DNA of 64,000 bases from Stereocaulon alpinum (Eukaryota > Ascomycota > Lecanoromycetes > Lecanorales > Stereocaulaceae). Made by a program: the position numbers and the translations under genes. Positions within the stretch are counted from its first letter, which is position 1. Each line of letters starts with the position of its first letter. Under the pieces are notes generated by a model. That model saw only the letters and a list, made by a program, of their open reading frames with translations. It made no database searches and was not told the DNA's origin. Of this stretch, positions 53,293 to 64,000 are shown piece by piece. The stretch spans positions 1 to 64,000 of the forward strand of contig JAEUBA010000031.1 in assembly GCA_018257865.1 (NCBI GenBank), given 5' to 3'.

Positions 53293-54345
53293 TACTCCTT
53301 TACGCCTTCTACCTGATAGCGTGCGCTGAAGCGCTCGATTGTGTCGAAGTCTGACCTGTACTCGTTACCAAGCTTTAGACTACTTTTGAGTGACCAGTCA
53401 TTCCCCCAGAGTTCCACCTACGGGATGTGTTAGTATGATCTTGAAGCAATATCATGTAAGCTGCCAAAAACATGTGGCCGCCCCCAGGGCTTGATGCCTT
53501 CAGAAGAAATGGGCTTGAACCTAGTTGATGAGCGTTGAACCACTGAATTGGCTGGCTTGAGACCTGCTGTTCTGCACAATATAGAACACAAAATGGTACA
53601 AGCTGGTAAAGGAAATGGTTACCTACCAGAAAATCAACCCACACGTCTAAGTATGTCGGATGTGTATGCACATGCACCTGAACATCTACTCCCCTCCCTC
53701 TCAGCAAAGCGGCAGAATCTAGCAAAGGCAAGTAGTGTTCTGGGTCCAATAGCCACATGGTTTCGCCCCACGCAGGTTTCAGCTCGAATCGTACCTTGAG
53801 TTCGTACGGGTCTTGTCCTAGAGGAGGCAGCAAGCAGTATGCGAGTTCGTCAAGATTGTAGCTAGTCTGGTCCTTAAGGCGTGGGTCCGAATTCCATGCG
53901 TAGACCTATGGCGAGTGAGCAACGTGGTGGAACTTTCCTTTCTCGTGTTCATGTTTTGATGTTCTGGTCAAACGCTACATACCGGCACATCAATCACAAG
54001 ATGTTTCATACTTTTCAACTTCCATTTTGGTAGATGATAAAAGTTCTCCATCTGCTGGAGGATAGGAGCCCCAACAAACAGACTTTCTGGAATCCGAAAC
54101 GTACTTTCATGATAGAATATTGCCGATGCTTCACGGAAAACTTGCTTGTTGACTCGTAGTATCGCAGTGTCACGTGGGGTAAACTGCAGCTTTACGGCGA
54201 AAGGTGAGGAGCGGACGAGGACATCTCGGTATATGTGATTGCGGATTTCCCCTGGGAGAGTGAGAAACGGAGGGAGTGAATTGGGTAAAGATGGTGATGA
54301 TAATATGATGCTAAGTGGGCCAGCATTTGTTTTCGTCTCTAGTGA
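53229..54345 (-). CDS. F-box-like / LPGEIR-type fungal protein, 5' end unresolved
   Basis: Exons 53983 to about 54345, 53905-53627 and 53417-53229 join in phase. The N-terminal block LTLPGEIRNHIYRDVLV followed by ILRVNKQVFREASAIFYHEST is the hallmark of a large fungal family with an F-box-like start that recognises unknown partners. A second block is PAWGETMWLLDPEHYLPLLD. The last exon reads VELWGNDWSLKSSLKLGNEY. No initiating Met was found in frame. The upstream exon probably lies in 54350-54520, where a donor (GTAAGT near 54455) is visible but the phase does not fit. The last 64 coding bases overlap the convergent gene. Confidence 0.6.
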
Positions 54346-54784
54346 ATCGTCAGATAAGCCTTGATAGCAGGCTGCACCGCGTGATAGTGGACATCTTTAG
54401 GGGTTGTCAGCCATGAGCGCAGTACACTCAGTAGATGAGTTGCAGCATAACTTACGGCCGACCAGATGTATGGAACTCGCACAGCCTACGGTTTGAATTA
54501 GTGCAGGGTCTCATGACATTGTAACGAAAAATGGGGTGTCGTTTTATCAATACATTGGTGGAATGTCAGCTTTGTCGCGAAGCTGGCGTTCACTCTTGGT
54601 GCTTAATTTTAGCATATTTCAGGCTCTTTTCCCTTTTTCGGTATCAACCATCGTGGTAAATATCGGACAAGATTCACGCATATGTTTCCTGACGATGCTG
54701 ACAATGCCAAGCGGCTGCGGTAAACATTTTTGATTTTAGTGGGGCTATCCATGCAGATTCCGCCAAGGCCGAAGCCTCACTCCT
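54346..54784. other. Intergenic, may hold the missing first exon of the F-box-like gene
   Basis: A minus-strand stretch near 54510-54455 begins with ATG and ends at a consensus donor, but joining it to the next exon breaks the frame. Nothing else was recognised. Confidence 0.35.
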
Positions 54785-56849
54785 TCACTCTTCCAGCTCC
54801 TCTAAAGCCTCTTTAACGTTCTCTACGGCTTCCTTGGCTGCCATCCGCCCCTGTATCGCGGCCTCCGCGACCTCATCGACTTCGGGCATCCCACCTTCCC
54901 GCACCACTCCCCTGGCGTTCTCTTCCGCGTTCCTCAATACCCGTCTTCCCTCTTCCCTAATCTGCACCTCCCACTCAGTCCTTGCGATTTCCCATCGCCT
55001 TTGCAAGCGGCGCAAAGAGTATACCAAGCCTACAGCTGCAATAGCGCTGGCTTCATAAAGCGATGTTGTAGAGACTGACACGTAGAGGAGCGCCGAGAGC
55101 GAGGACGTAAACACGTTAGTCGAAATAGTCTGAAGGAGGAGAGCCTGTGACAGGGACTGGAGAGGTGCTATCGTTGAAACAGAGAGAAGCGAGCGAGCAT
55201 GGGCGATATGCTGAGGCCAAGGATGGAGGATAATCTCTGGTTCCGTAAAGTCTGCCACCGAGGCTTTCGGAACGACATCCTCTACGGCAATTGCCCGTGG
55301 TGAGCTGCCGAGCGTGGCCTCTCCTTCTTCCGGATCAGGCAGTTGTGTCGGTCTGAGTTTTAGAGGGCCAAGCAACCCAGATTGGTGAATCCGTCCAGAT
55401 ATCCAGATCATCTCCTTCTCGGCCTCGACCAGCCAAGCTCGCTGTAGGATATCCGATGCTATGTAGCCAACGTCGTCGACGCGCCAGAATAGCTTCCACC
55501 ACTTCGTCTTCCGCCAGCTCTTGCCATCAAAGGCTACATTCAACCGGTCACGGAGTTCTGTGTGTGCATTTTCTGCCCAAATTGAGATTCCTTGATCTAT
55601 GATCTCCTTTGTGGAGGCGGTGACTGTCTCGGCTTTCTCTTGAGCCAGTCTCGCTGTTTCCTCGCGTTGTACTGCTTGATTGGCAGTGTCGCATATTGTC
55701 TGGATGAGTCTGCGAACTATGGGCTTGAGAGCACCTGGCTGAGCCTCTGTGCCCTCTGGAAGCCAACCTGATATACTTGGCATCCCAGCATCAAACCATA
55801 GATGCTCGTACTCCAGAGATTTGTCAAGTGATTGCCTGAAAACATCGATACCGGCCTCGGCTAGCGCCAGGTTGATGGGAGACACAGGCTGGTGGTTCGT
55901 AGTTCCTTGCTGCGAGATGCTCCACGACCAGTCTATCACTCCCTTGAACATCTGGCCATCCTGACGTTGATCCGCATGTGCGTCGATGGTAGCGAGTGTC
56001 CCCAAGCTTTTCAGACCTTCCTCGTACATCAGGGCTTTGTGCACTGGATATGTAACCATACCCGGCCTTCCGCTGGCCGAATTCGCTATTTCCAGTGCTG
56101 GCACTAGAAAGCTCGCAGCTCCATCATTTGTAGGCTCGGTGACAGCACTGATTGTGTGGATCAAAATCTCGAGCTTGTGGTTATGTAAGATGGGAGAAGG
56201 TATAGATAGTGCCCTGACTAGAGGATGCCGGTCATCAATGTCTGCTTGCTCGCCGTAACTGTAGTATTGTGTAAGCGAGGCTTGCAAGCCTGGTATAGAG
56301 TAGATCTACCGTAAAAGTAAAGCTTTCTCATCCTCATCCATTCCAGTAAGCTGTCTCTCCCATGGTGCCTCCGAGGCCAGCGGGTCAGCCAACAAAGCTC
56401 TGGTGAGCCTCCGTGCTCCATATTGGCCATTGAGTCCGAGGACTGTCCCTTAAGTCAGCCCTCAAGTCCAATTGACAGCATTGCATGGAGTTCTTGCCAG
56501 CTACACGCGTAATCGCATCCTCAGATTCTGTTCCCCGCAATGCCAATTGCAATTGGCTTGTATTGACATAGACCCCAGCATCAGTCTCCAAAGCCTTCAG
56601 AGAGGCATGCAGTCTCCGAAATGCATGAGGTATCTCTCGCTTGGCATTGACGGCTGTGACTGAAGCTGTGGTAGAGGCAGACCGAAAGCCTACATTGTGT
56701 AGACGCGGTCTGGAGAATACCCGGGTCTGACTTAGATTTGTCTTGGTAGAGTATGCTTCTCTGAAGCGACAGGAAGGACAGACAAATGGCGACCCAACGA
56801 AAGAGGCTACAGCTCTATCAATCAGGCTAAGAGGTTGTTTGGGAGGCAT
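54785..56849 (-). CDS. Mmc1-like mitochondrial protein
   Basis: Three exons (56849-56498, 56442-56310, 56258-54785) encode 652 residues. The N-terminus has a CxxC-like pair (VCPSC) and a basic, Ser-rich mitochondrial targeting region. Blocks include RVAVLGLNGQYGARRLTRAL, LLADPLASEAPWERQL, LLLRYGEQAD, PLVRALSIPSPIL, and near residue 390 the membrane-associated helices. Two hydrophobic stretches (TNVFTSSLSALLYVSVSTTS and AIAAVGLVYSL) lie before a charged coiled-coil tail. This order fits the fungal Mmc1 family as I recall it, a mitochondrial membrane protein. The first intron (56443-56497) uses a GC donor. The family call is moderate confidence. Confidence 0.7.
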
Positions 56850-57264
56850 ATGGGGGGTTTTTGTATGCTCTCGGCAAAGTCACGTCTATGATAGTTCTAT
56901 GGCGCGCTCAATTCCGCTAGCCTCGCATGATCTCATTGGCAGTCGCCGATGGACGAGGTGGACCACAAGGTTTGTTTAGCTAAGTCAATTTGAAAGATAC
57001 GTGTTGAGAGCATCTAGGGGACAATTCCACAAGTAGAAGGTTCAAACGGGATCATTGGCATGACCCGACTATCTACAAATTCAATCATCACAGTCATCCC
57101 TCAAGACCCAGTCTTGATGCCATTACTACCCCTTATAACTATTTGTGCTGCGTTATTTGGCTCCCAATATAGGCCGGGAGATAATAGAGTGCCCAAAGGC
57201 GGTTAGACGTACCATACCGACGTCACGACTACGGTCTTGTAGTGCATAATGCGTTCCCCACCTG
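56850..57264. other. Intergenic, no feature seen
   Basis: Upstream region of the Mmc1-like gene and downstream of calcineurin A. No gene or repeat recognised. Confidence 0.5.
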
Positions 57265-59137
57265 TTAGCCAAGACGTCTGCCTTTTCCTGTGCCAGATGA
57301 CCTGGAAAGAGAGGTCAGTACTTGGAATTCCGAAGGAGTTGTCCTTAACACTTACACGCTGATTCTCCGAGCAATTTGCGTGATGTTGGTATCATTATCG
57401 GCCTCAGTCCGTGCCTGCTGCAATGCTTGCTTTCGATCTTCCATACTCTTCCTCGAAACCTCGTCATGACTAGGAGGCAGCCTCTCATTCTGCAAATCCA
57501 CCTTTCTCGCATCTTCGAAATTATGTATGGCTTGTTTAATACCCTCCGCGCCCAGCATAAGCGTACCAGCAGGCAGCTTGCCTCCGGAAGCAGTCTTGAG
57601 CTCCGTGACCCGCTCGGACTCCTCACGAAGAACCTGGAACACACGAGACAAGCGGCCAATGGCCAGGATCTTGTTCTTGATCGCTCTTCGTTTGGCTTCT
57701 GTTGATTCGGTTTCCAGGGGCGGCGATGGCAACTCGGAGCTTGGAGTACCCATACCCGAGTCAAGCTCTTCTTTCGAACAGGTATTGAGAATAGCGATTA
57801 ACATATCGGTAATTTTCTCTCCAACGAAAGGTAAAGACCAGGTGAAGACATCCATGAAGTTTGGAAGCCAGTAGGGATGCGGTGTGCAATTGAACTGGCG
57901 AATGTTCATTACGTTGTTTTCATACTTCAAGACCGCAGCCTTGTTGTTGTATACATCAAGGTAATTGGGTGCGCTGAAGATAGTCATTACACTAGGGAAG
58001 CCTGTCGTCCTTGTCTTTCGGTACATTCTGTAGCCAGCATCTTGAGCTTCGTGGGCTCGGATCACGGATAGGAGGTTGTTCTTCTCCAGGAAGGCACATG
58101 CAGCGGGGTAAGAAAAGAAATAGGAGCAGCCTCGGACATGGTTGTGGACGAAGAATTCCGATGTCTTCTCTTGGCCAAATTCCTCAAGAGGGTCTGCCCA
58201 GAGGATATCGCACATCAATCCATGTGTGGGTGGCTCACGGAAACGATCGATCTGCATTGTGTCAGTCACATAACTATCCCTTCTCTCCAGCTGAACCAGC
58301 GCAACTCACGCTCTTGAGATCTTCTAGCGTATGTAGCTCAGGGCTCAGCCCACCGTGTATACACAGAAACTGCTTGTTCATAATCGCAGCAAGCGGTAAT
58401 GCACAGAAAGAATCCATACATGCTTCATAGATCCTCTCTGAGTATTTGTGTTTGCACTCCAGCTTGAAGGTGAAGTAGTCCGTTAAATGCCTACACTCGT
58501 GGTTGCCGCGAAGCAGCCAAAGAGTATTGGGGTACCAAATCTTCAAAGACCACAGATACAAAACGCACTTGCGATGTTGTCAGCAAGGGTAACGTTGGAC
58601 CGGGTACAATAAAACTCACTTCGATGCTGAAATAACCCCTGTCAACGTAATCGCCTAGGAAAAGATAACGAGTTTCCGCCGGGTCGCCGCCAACTTCGAA
58701 CAACTTCATCAAATCGAAGTACTGGCCATGAACATCACCGCACACTGTGATAGGGGCGTCCATTTCCAAGAGATTCGGCTCGCTCTTGAGCACTTCCGTG
58801 CCCTTTTCTATGATCCACAATGCTTGCTCTTCAGTCAATCGACCCTCTCGATAGAAATGCTGTTTCAGGAATTGAAGATTCGGCTTGGTGGGATCTTGAG
58901 GGGAGAGAAATTGGTCTTGGCTGGGAGGGTGGAAGGCTGGAGCTTGGACATCTAGGTGCTCATATTAGTATCTAGCCTCTCCTACGCTTGTTACAACGTC
59001 ATACCTTTGCAAACCCGTTCCTGCGTGCTGACTTGGTTGCCATCTTCCATGGTATGCAAAGTGAAGTCTATCTCTGGGACTGGCTTCTTGTCGTGCACGG
59101 CATGCGCTATTTGGTTGGTGACTCCGTCCATATTCAT
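57265..59137 (-). CDS. cnaA: Calcineurin A, catalytic subunit of Ca2+/calmodulin-dependent phosphatase
   Basis: Five exons (59137-59005, 58951-58620, 58567-58310, 58251-57356, 57301-57265) encode 551 residues. The phosphatase core shows GDVHGQYFDL, GDYVDRGYFSIECV, LLRGNHECRHLTDYF, CIHGGLSPE and SAPNYLDVYNN. The calcineurin-B-binding helix follows (WLPNFMDVFTWSLPFVGEK). The calmodulin-binding segment is RRAIKNKILAIGRLSRVFQV, and the autoinhibitory part is NFEDARKVDLQNERLPP. The last 37-nt exon, reached through a consensus GTAAGT donor, adds SSGTGKGRRLG. The enzyme dephosphorylates the transcription factor Crz1 and controls stress and growth responses in fungi. Confidence 0.95.
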
Positions 59138-60038
59138 GGTGGCGACGATTGTAGGGGATCAACTGAGGAGATATATTGGGAACTTTCCGATTGTGAGGTT
59201 ACAAATGCAGGTGGCCTTCCGCCTCTGCGAACGCTGCTTGACCTCCTGTACGCCAGAGGAAAGTCTCACGGATGAGGTGGCAAAAAACGTGTAGGATCTA
59301 AAGCTTCCCTATCATTCTCTTCCCAATGCTAGACTTTGGTATGAAGGCGCAGCCTTGGACGACTTGATTCGCAGGTATGGAAACTGTTCGGCAGTCGTTG
59401 GTGTTGTAGAGGCAAACCGGTGTATCTTTGAACGCACGCGCCCTGGGAACGCGGGGTTTCGTGGAGGCAAAAGAGCGAATTGAAGGCCGCTATGTAGACA
59501 AATGGGACGGTATGCAAGAACGTGTGCTTCGTTTATGTCGTCAAGTGTCGAATTGTCTGACTCTGAGTGTATGAGGCTGAATCAGGAGTTGCAGGAATTG
59601 CAAACTGTGCGAACGAGGCGAAGGATCAAGATTCCCGATTTTCGGTCGTTGGCGCTTGTTTGTTCGCCTGCGCGGGGCAGGGTGGTAGCCTAAGGGAGCC
59701 TAAGGTAGATTCCTCCCGGGAAACCCTATAAGGACCTGACCCAAACTGCGACCTCGACACAAGTCTCCGATTGCTTCAAGCGAATTGATTCGCTCACAGT
59801 TACGACTCCTTACCATACGCCACAGGCTGCCCCTTTTCCTGTGCTCTGGCAACGCTGTTAGAGTTTACCGATGGCTGCCTGCTAGATAAGCGTACGTGAC
59901 ATCGGATCCTATAGCCATTACCGTTACCGTTACAGTTACATACTGTTGCCGCACCCATCTCTATACACTGGAACCTTCTTGACTGGACTTCCTCGACCCT
60001 GCATACCATTTCCCCTTCTAGGACTTATCTCGCCTACC
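59138..60038. other. Divergent intergenic region
   Basis: The shared upstream region of calcineurin A and the small coiled-coil gene. A short run of CCGTTA-type repeats is visible near 59920-59940. No gene recognised. Confidence 0.5.
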
Positions 60039-60632
60039 ATGTACAACAGCAGTAAGTCCGAAATGCCACATCTTCAACAGTTCCCGTGCTGACACCCTTC
60101 AGGGTCCCATCCTCTCCTCGCCCAAATCCCCCTCACAGTCTCGCCCTTCATCTCCCTACCCACAGCAACCACTCTCCCCTACACATACCGGCCCCTCCCT
60201 TCAACACTGCCACCCTCCTCAACAGCCGACCCTACCACTGGCACCGAGCGAGAAAAATATGTAGTCTCCCGCTCCGGCCACGCCGCATCCCCAGAAGAAA
60301 TCATAGCCTCCTGCCAAGCTCTACAAGCCCACATCCAGAAAACGCAAGAAGACGCCGAAGAGAAAATCAGAGAATGGGAGCGAAGTCTGAAAGAGCAAGA
60401 ATTAGCGGAGAAGCGAAGGGTTGCGCCAGGCTGGCTAGATAGAGACGAAAAGATCCTCCAACCGAACAGGACGAGTCTCGTAGGAATGCCGAATACTCAA
60501 GCGCCGAATCACAACATTATGGATCAGCAGGAAGAGCCACAGCAACAAGGAGATGAAGCACCGCCGCGCCAGGATCATGCAGGTGATGAGCTTGATCGAG
60601 CATTTGGAGGTATGGGCCTTCAAAATCGATGA
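60039..60632 (+). CDS. Small coiled-coil protein with a 13-nt first exon
   Basis: Exon 1 is only 60039-60051 (MYNS plus one base). An intron of 51 bp with GTAAGT and CTTCAG ends leads to exon 2 (60103-60632). The product has 180 residues. A Pro/Thr-rich stretch is followed by EREKYVVSRSGHAASPEEII, then a charged helix (HIQKTQEDAEEKIREWERSL), the block RRVAPGWLDRDEKILQPNR, and a Gln-rich end. I recognise the arrangement only as a conserved uncharacterised fungal protein. No membrane segment is present. The gene would be missed by simple open-frame scanning because the start codon is separated from almost all of the frame. Confidence 0.7.
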
Positions 60633-61139
60633 TACGGCGTCAAAGAGAGGGCATGATATTACACTCGACCGACAGGCGTTCGATCGTCAAGCGTCTACGC
60701 CTCATACTGAGATGGCATCTCGGGCGCTGCAGAAATGGGTATTGCCCGAGCAATAGGTGCGGCGTGGCATAGAGCACAAGCTCTAAGCCTGCGGGGATTA
60801 TAGGCAGTGCAGGTCTAGCAGCAGCACCAATTTCGGTACTGCCCGCTAGATGATGCTGGAAGTGGTGACTTGTGGAAGTAGAACAGCTTCGAGATAGTAT
60901 GTAGTCAACGTAGACAGAGAGTAAAGGCCGATGCAGGATGTTATAGAGCTGTAGCAGATAAGAACGAGCAGTCATTAGAGGCGAAGACGTCAACGAGTCG
61001 TTAAGTGTCTCTCAGTATGTATGACTATGCAAAGCTGTGAAGCCGGGTATCATCGCTATGTGTCTATCCATCATGAACATTTATCTCGTCACGCCATTTT
61101 CAACCAACGCTATGCATGCAAGTCACATTTGCTCGATCC
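60633..61139. other. 3' region between convergent genes
   Basis: Lies between the coiled-coil gene and the phosphatase. Nothing recognised. Confidence 0.5.
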
Positions 61140-63125
61140 TCATCCCCAAATAGCATCCTTGCTTCTACCTCCACCGAACACAGCCGGCGGAGTCATGAGC
61201 ACATAGTCCCAAGTTTCCTCGCCATCAACAAAGAGCCTAAACCTCAAAAGCCCTTGTTCGCCGCCTTTCACTTCTTCCAGCTCCACAGCGCCGAACTTGC
61301 TGTTGCCATCCGGCGCATACTTGATGCACACCTCCTCGATATCGTCCTCGCCTGGTACCTCCCAGTAGCTTCGTAGCGGAAGGTAAAACATGCTCAAAGG
61401 ACTGGTGCTGAATTCATGAACCGTCGCGCTCAATGGCCACTTGCTGTTCTTCGGGGGTGGGAATGCGGTTGCTGCAAATTCATGTCGATCTCCACTTAGA
61501 ACGATGACACCGATACCATCACCACGAATACCGACGTCCCACATCGCTTCGAGGATGATGCGTCGTTCATGGAGGTAATTGGACCACGTATCTTTCGAAT
61601 TTATACGCCAATTACGCGTGAAAGGAATCGATGAAATGACAAATTTCCATTTGACGCCCGCTGGTTCGTCCCGCTCGAGATATCTGAGAAGGGACGAGAG
61701 CTGAGTCTGTCCGAGCATAGACTTGCCGTGTGAATGAGCCGAGCCTGCAGATTCTAGATCGCGATAACGACGCGTATCCATCATGAAAAAGGAGGCGGGA
61801 CCTTGGGTGAATTGGAAGTACGACGCATTAGGCAACGCAGGCGGCGGATTCAGCGAGGTGTGGTAGATATCGAAAGGATCCGTGGCAGCTGAATAGGGGT
61901 CTTGAGTTTGCTTGTCCCAGTCATTTGCGATCTCATGGTCGTCGATTACGTGGAGCCATGGCAGGTTTGCAGTAGCACCAGGCCAGTCGGGTGACGAATA
62001 GACTTGGCGGTATTCTCTCCGGTAGGTCTCAGTGTCGGCACCGAATCTATGTGGGACATCAATATAGATGAAGTCCCCAAGGAAGAGCATGAATGATGCA
62101 TGAAGCCTTGGTATCCACTTGGCTAGGTGCTTCAGCCCAGGAATAGTGAGAGTATGTTGAAACGGGTTGTAAGGGAACCGTGGCTTTATGCAACTGCTAG
62201 TCAAGAAAGTGAATTTTGAAGCGCCAGGTGCCATCTGGCCAGTGCGGGGAGCAGTCTTGAAACTCCCAGCATGATTGTTCGACGCTGCATATTCGTAATG
62301 TGTCGAGGCTCGAAGCCCGGTAATAGTGAAGGTGGCTGTGTAGTCCGTGTCGTTTGAAAGCGAATAAACAGTCCCAACGGACTTCCATGCGTCGCCCAGT
62401 CCTGAGCTTGGTGCGCCTCGGTATGAGACGTAAATCGGCGTCTGTCTATTATTCGGCTCTCTTACAAGGATGCTTGCACTAGTGTCCGATACATAACCGA
62501 CTCTAGTAAAAGAAAGCTCATGACTTTGGTAGAACGCCGGTCCTCGGTAGATGACATCTAGCACACCCAGTACCAAGATGATGTTCATAGCAACCGTGGC
62601 CATGCCCCATAGCGCGTTTTTCGGACTTGGGAGTCCCAACAGCATCGTCCGTAAGGCATCTGGAACAACATTGAGGGCATCGTCCTTAGAGGATAACTTC
62701 AAGGTAGTATCCGAATCAGGATCCTGTACGAGTGTGGGCTCCGCAGGTGAGTCATGACGTCCTCCGGAGACGACCTCAAGTCCGAGATCCTCAAGATGGT
62801 CTACTGTTCTCTTCTTGCGAATGTATACGTCCTCGCTCAGGCTGCCATTCGATTGAGGTACCTGTTGGTTCCGTCTCTTGGACTTTCGTTTGACCGGCTG
62901 CAAAGTGAGTAGAGGGGTGAAGGCGTAGGATGAAAGGTATATCAGGAGGGCAGAATAGATGATGGGTGGCAGCTGATGGCCTGGGATCTACGAATCACAC
63001 GTCAGTAATGGTTTGAGTGAAGAGAGAAGGCTCAGAGCTACCCATCGGAAGAAGATGTAGACAAGGACGCGTAATGTGGTAGAGCTCAAGGCAGTGACGT
63101 ATGCTGTAGGGAAAGTCATTGGCAT
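61140..63125 (-). CDS. PhoD-like metallophosphatase, membrane-anchored
   Basis: Two exons (63125-63042 and 62987-61140) encode 643 residues. The first exon holds one hydrophobic segment and the second begins with another (YSALLIYLSSYAFTPLLTL). A third lies near residue 160 (WGMATVAMNIILVLGVLDVI), so the enzyme is anchored with its catalytic part beyond it. PhoD motifs are TSSCIKP, FLGDFIYIDVPHRFG, HVIDDHEIANDWDKQ, SFFMMDTRRYRD and VLSGDRHEFAATAF, whose Asp and His residues should hold Fe/Ca. An Ig/fibronectin-like region precedes them, as in bacterial PhoD. The substrate is probably a phosphodiester or phosphomonoester; localisation in the secretory pathway is inferred. Met at 63119 is an equally possible start. 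Confidence 0.88.
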
Positions 63126-63826
63126 TGAGCTAGGAGAATGGTACTACGATGGCGACTTTGGAACGTCTGTATCATAGTGTAAGGGTGTTAATGAGTTAAG
63201 GTGTTGGAGGTATTATCTCGGAAATCGGGATATCAACAATTGTCTTGGCACCTAGAGCTAGCCCGGGCAATAGTAACGCCGCATCTGCGGGCCGAGCATA
63301 TGCAGATGAAGTGGGCGAGCTAAGGCAATATTGATACTGCGTACAGCACATCAAGATTCGGGTACTTCTGGCAGTCTGATTGCTCGATCAATTTCTTCAT
63401 GCACGTTTCCCATTGCTTCTTAACATGCATGCGAGCTAACTTTATTGGGAATGAGGTGGTATACACTGGCACGGTGTCAAAGCACCCTGAAGATTTACAA
63501 CTTTGAATCCGTTCATACTGATAGAGATCTCCTTCAGCACACCCTCACTTAGTCTAAACATTCACGGGAACTAGCTTAGGGGCAGTCCGTTGTGTCCTAA
63601 CTCTGTACCTAGTGCGTAGTCGATCGGGCCAATTCGATAAGATACCTGGGCTCACCGAGTAAGTCCGATTCAAAAACAAATTTATGCCAATGCAGCTTTC
63701 GTGTCCATGCATGCTACTTTCCCACCCCCTCACGTGCCCTTCGGCCCCCCTCATCACTCTATACATAACGCGCATCTCCTTTCCCACAATATCTGTGAAT
63801 AGATCGATTCGGTATCAAACACCGCG
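63126..63826. other. Divergent intergenic region
   Basis: Upstream of both the phosphatase and the P450-like gene. No specific element was seen. Confidence 0.5.
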
Positions 63827-64000
63827 ATGCCTACGCCAATTCCACAGCCACCTGGCGTTCCCTTGTTAGGAAACATCTTTGACATAGATCCGAGCAACAC
63901 ATGGACGTCATTGCAGAAGCTGTGGGAAAAGTATGGTCGGTGTATCCTTGCTTGATCTCCAATCTTCCGTTTACTCATGTCGTTGTTTCAGGCGAGATCT
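63827..64000 (+). CDS. N-terminus of a CYP505-like self-sufficient P450 (partial)
   Basis: Exon 1 (63827-63935) encodes MPTPIPQPPGVPLLGNIFDI and DPSNTWTSLQKLWEKYG. A 56-bp intron (63936-63991) leads to GEI at the window edge. A proline-rich hinge directly at the N-terminus, without a membrane anchor, followed by the LLGNIFD..DP..TW block matches fungal CYP505 enzymes. These are P450 fused to its NADPH reductase and hydroxylate fatty acids near the chain end. Only 38 residues are visible, so the reductase half is not seen and the call rests on the start alone. Confidence 0.65.

Noticed and set aside
56290..56309. 20-bp intron in the Mmc1-like gene
   Set aside because: Too short to be spliced. 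The acceptor at 56259 gives 51 bp and restores the conserved LLLRYGE.
57352..57354. Calcineurin A stop directly after RRISV
   Set aside because: A consensus GTAAGT donor overlaps this TAA, and a 37-nt final exon restores a typical C-terminus in phase.
1..64000. tRNA genes, rRNA, CRISPR arrays, polyketide or peptide synthetase genes
   Set aside because: No tRNA-like B-box in a cloverleaf context, no spaced identical repeats and no synthase domains were seen on reading through. A dedicated tRNA scan was not possible.

Overview
The window is nuclear DNA of a filamentous ascomycete (Pezizomycotina, probably a Dothideomycete). The grounds are short GT-AG introns of about 45-80 bp, fungal-specific gene families (CAP59-type glycosyltransferase, TDT transporter, SesB and patatin domains, Mmc1, a CYP505-like start) and two tracts decayed by repeat-induced point mutation (RIP): CpA/TpG lost to TpA, CpG kept. 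The class assignment is an inference. No tRNA, rRNA or CRISPR was seen.

Layout. 1-5060 is a heavily RIP-decayed repeat with degenerate frames, a palindrome and a 45-bp tandem repeat. Next to it, 5242-6116 is a small gene carrying three nonsense codons of RIP type, which looks like leakage of RIP from the repeat. 6.5-20.4 kb holds a zinc-finger protein, a CAP59-family glycosyltransferase, an RGG-rich orphan, a small secreted protein, an amidohydrolase, a secreted double-psi-barrel-like protein, a TDT/SSU1-type transporter with an in-frame stop, and a Cys-rich protein. 20783-26166 is a complete Ty1/Copia LTR element on the minus strand with a GTTTC target duplication; its interior is decayed but its LTRs are nearly identical.

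26.3-37.2 kb carries a one-TM protein, a cytochrome P450, TRM61, cytosolic or dual-targeted cysteinyl-tRNA synthetase, and a SesB-like hydrolase fused to patatin. 37498-38816 is a non-autonomous TA-target transposon with 117-bp matching TIRs, just upstream of that fusion gene. 39.8-45.8 kb holds an oxidosqualene cyclase with an altered catalytic motif, a conserved unknown protein and a short-chain dehydrogenase. 46.9-64 kb is mostly housekeeping: a one-TM disordered protein, ICln/Lot5, mitoribosomal bL19m, a mitochondrial unknown, an F-box-like protein, Mmc1, calcineurin A, a small coiled-coil protein, a PhoD-like phosphatase and the start of a CYP505-like P450.

Exon joins were worked out by hand from GT/AG sites, reading phase and family conservation. 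Where lengths could be checked, the joined exons add up to whole codons. Family names come from recognition of motifs, not from a database search.
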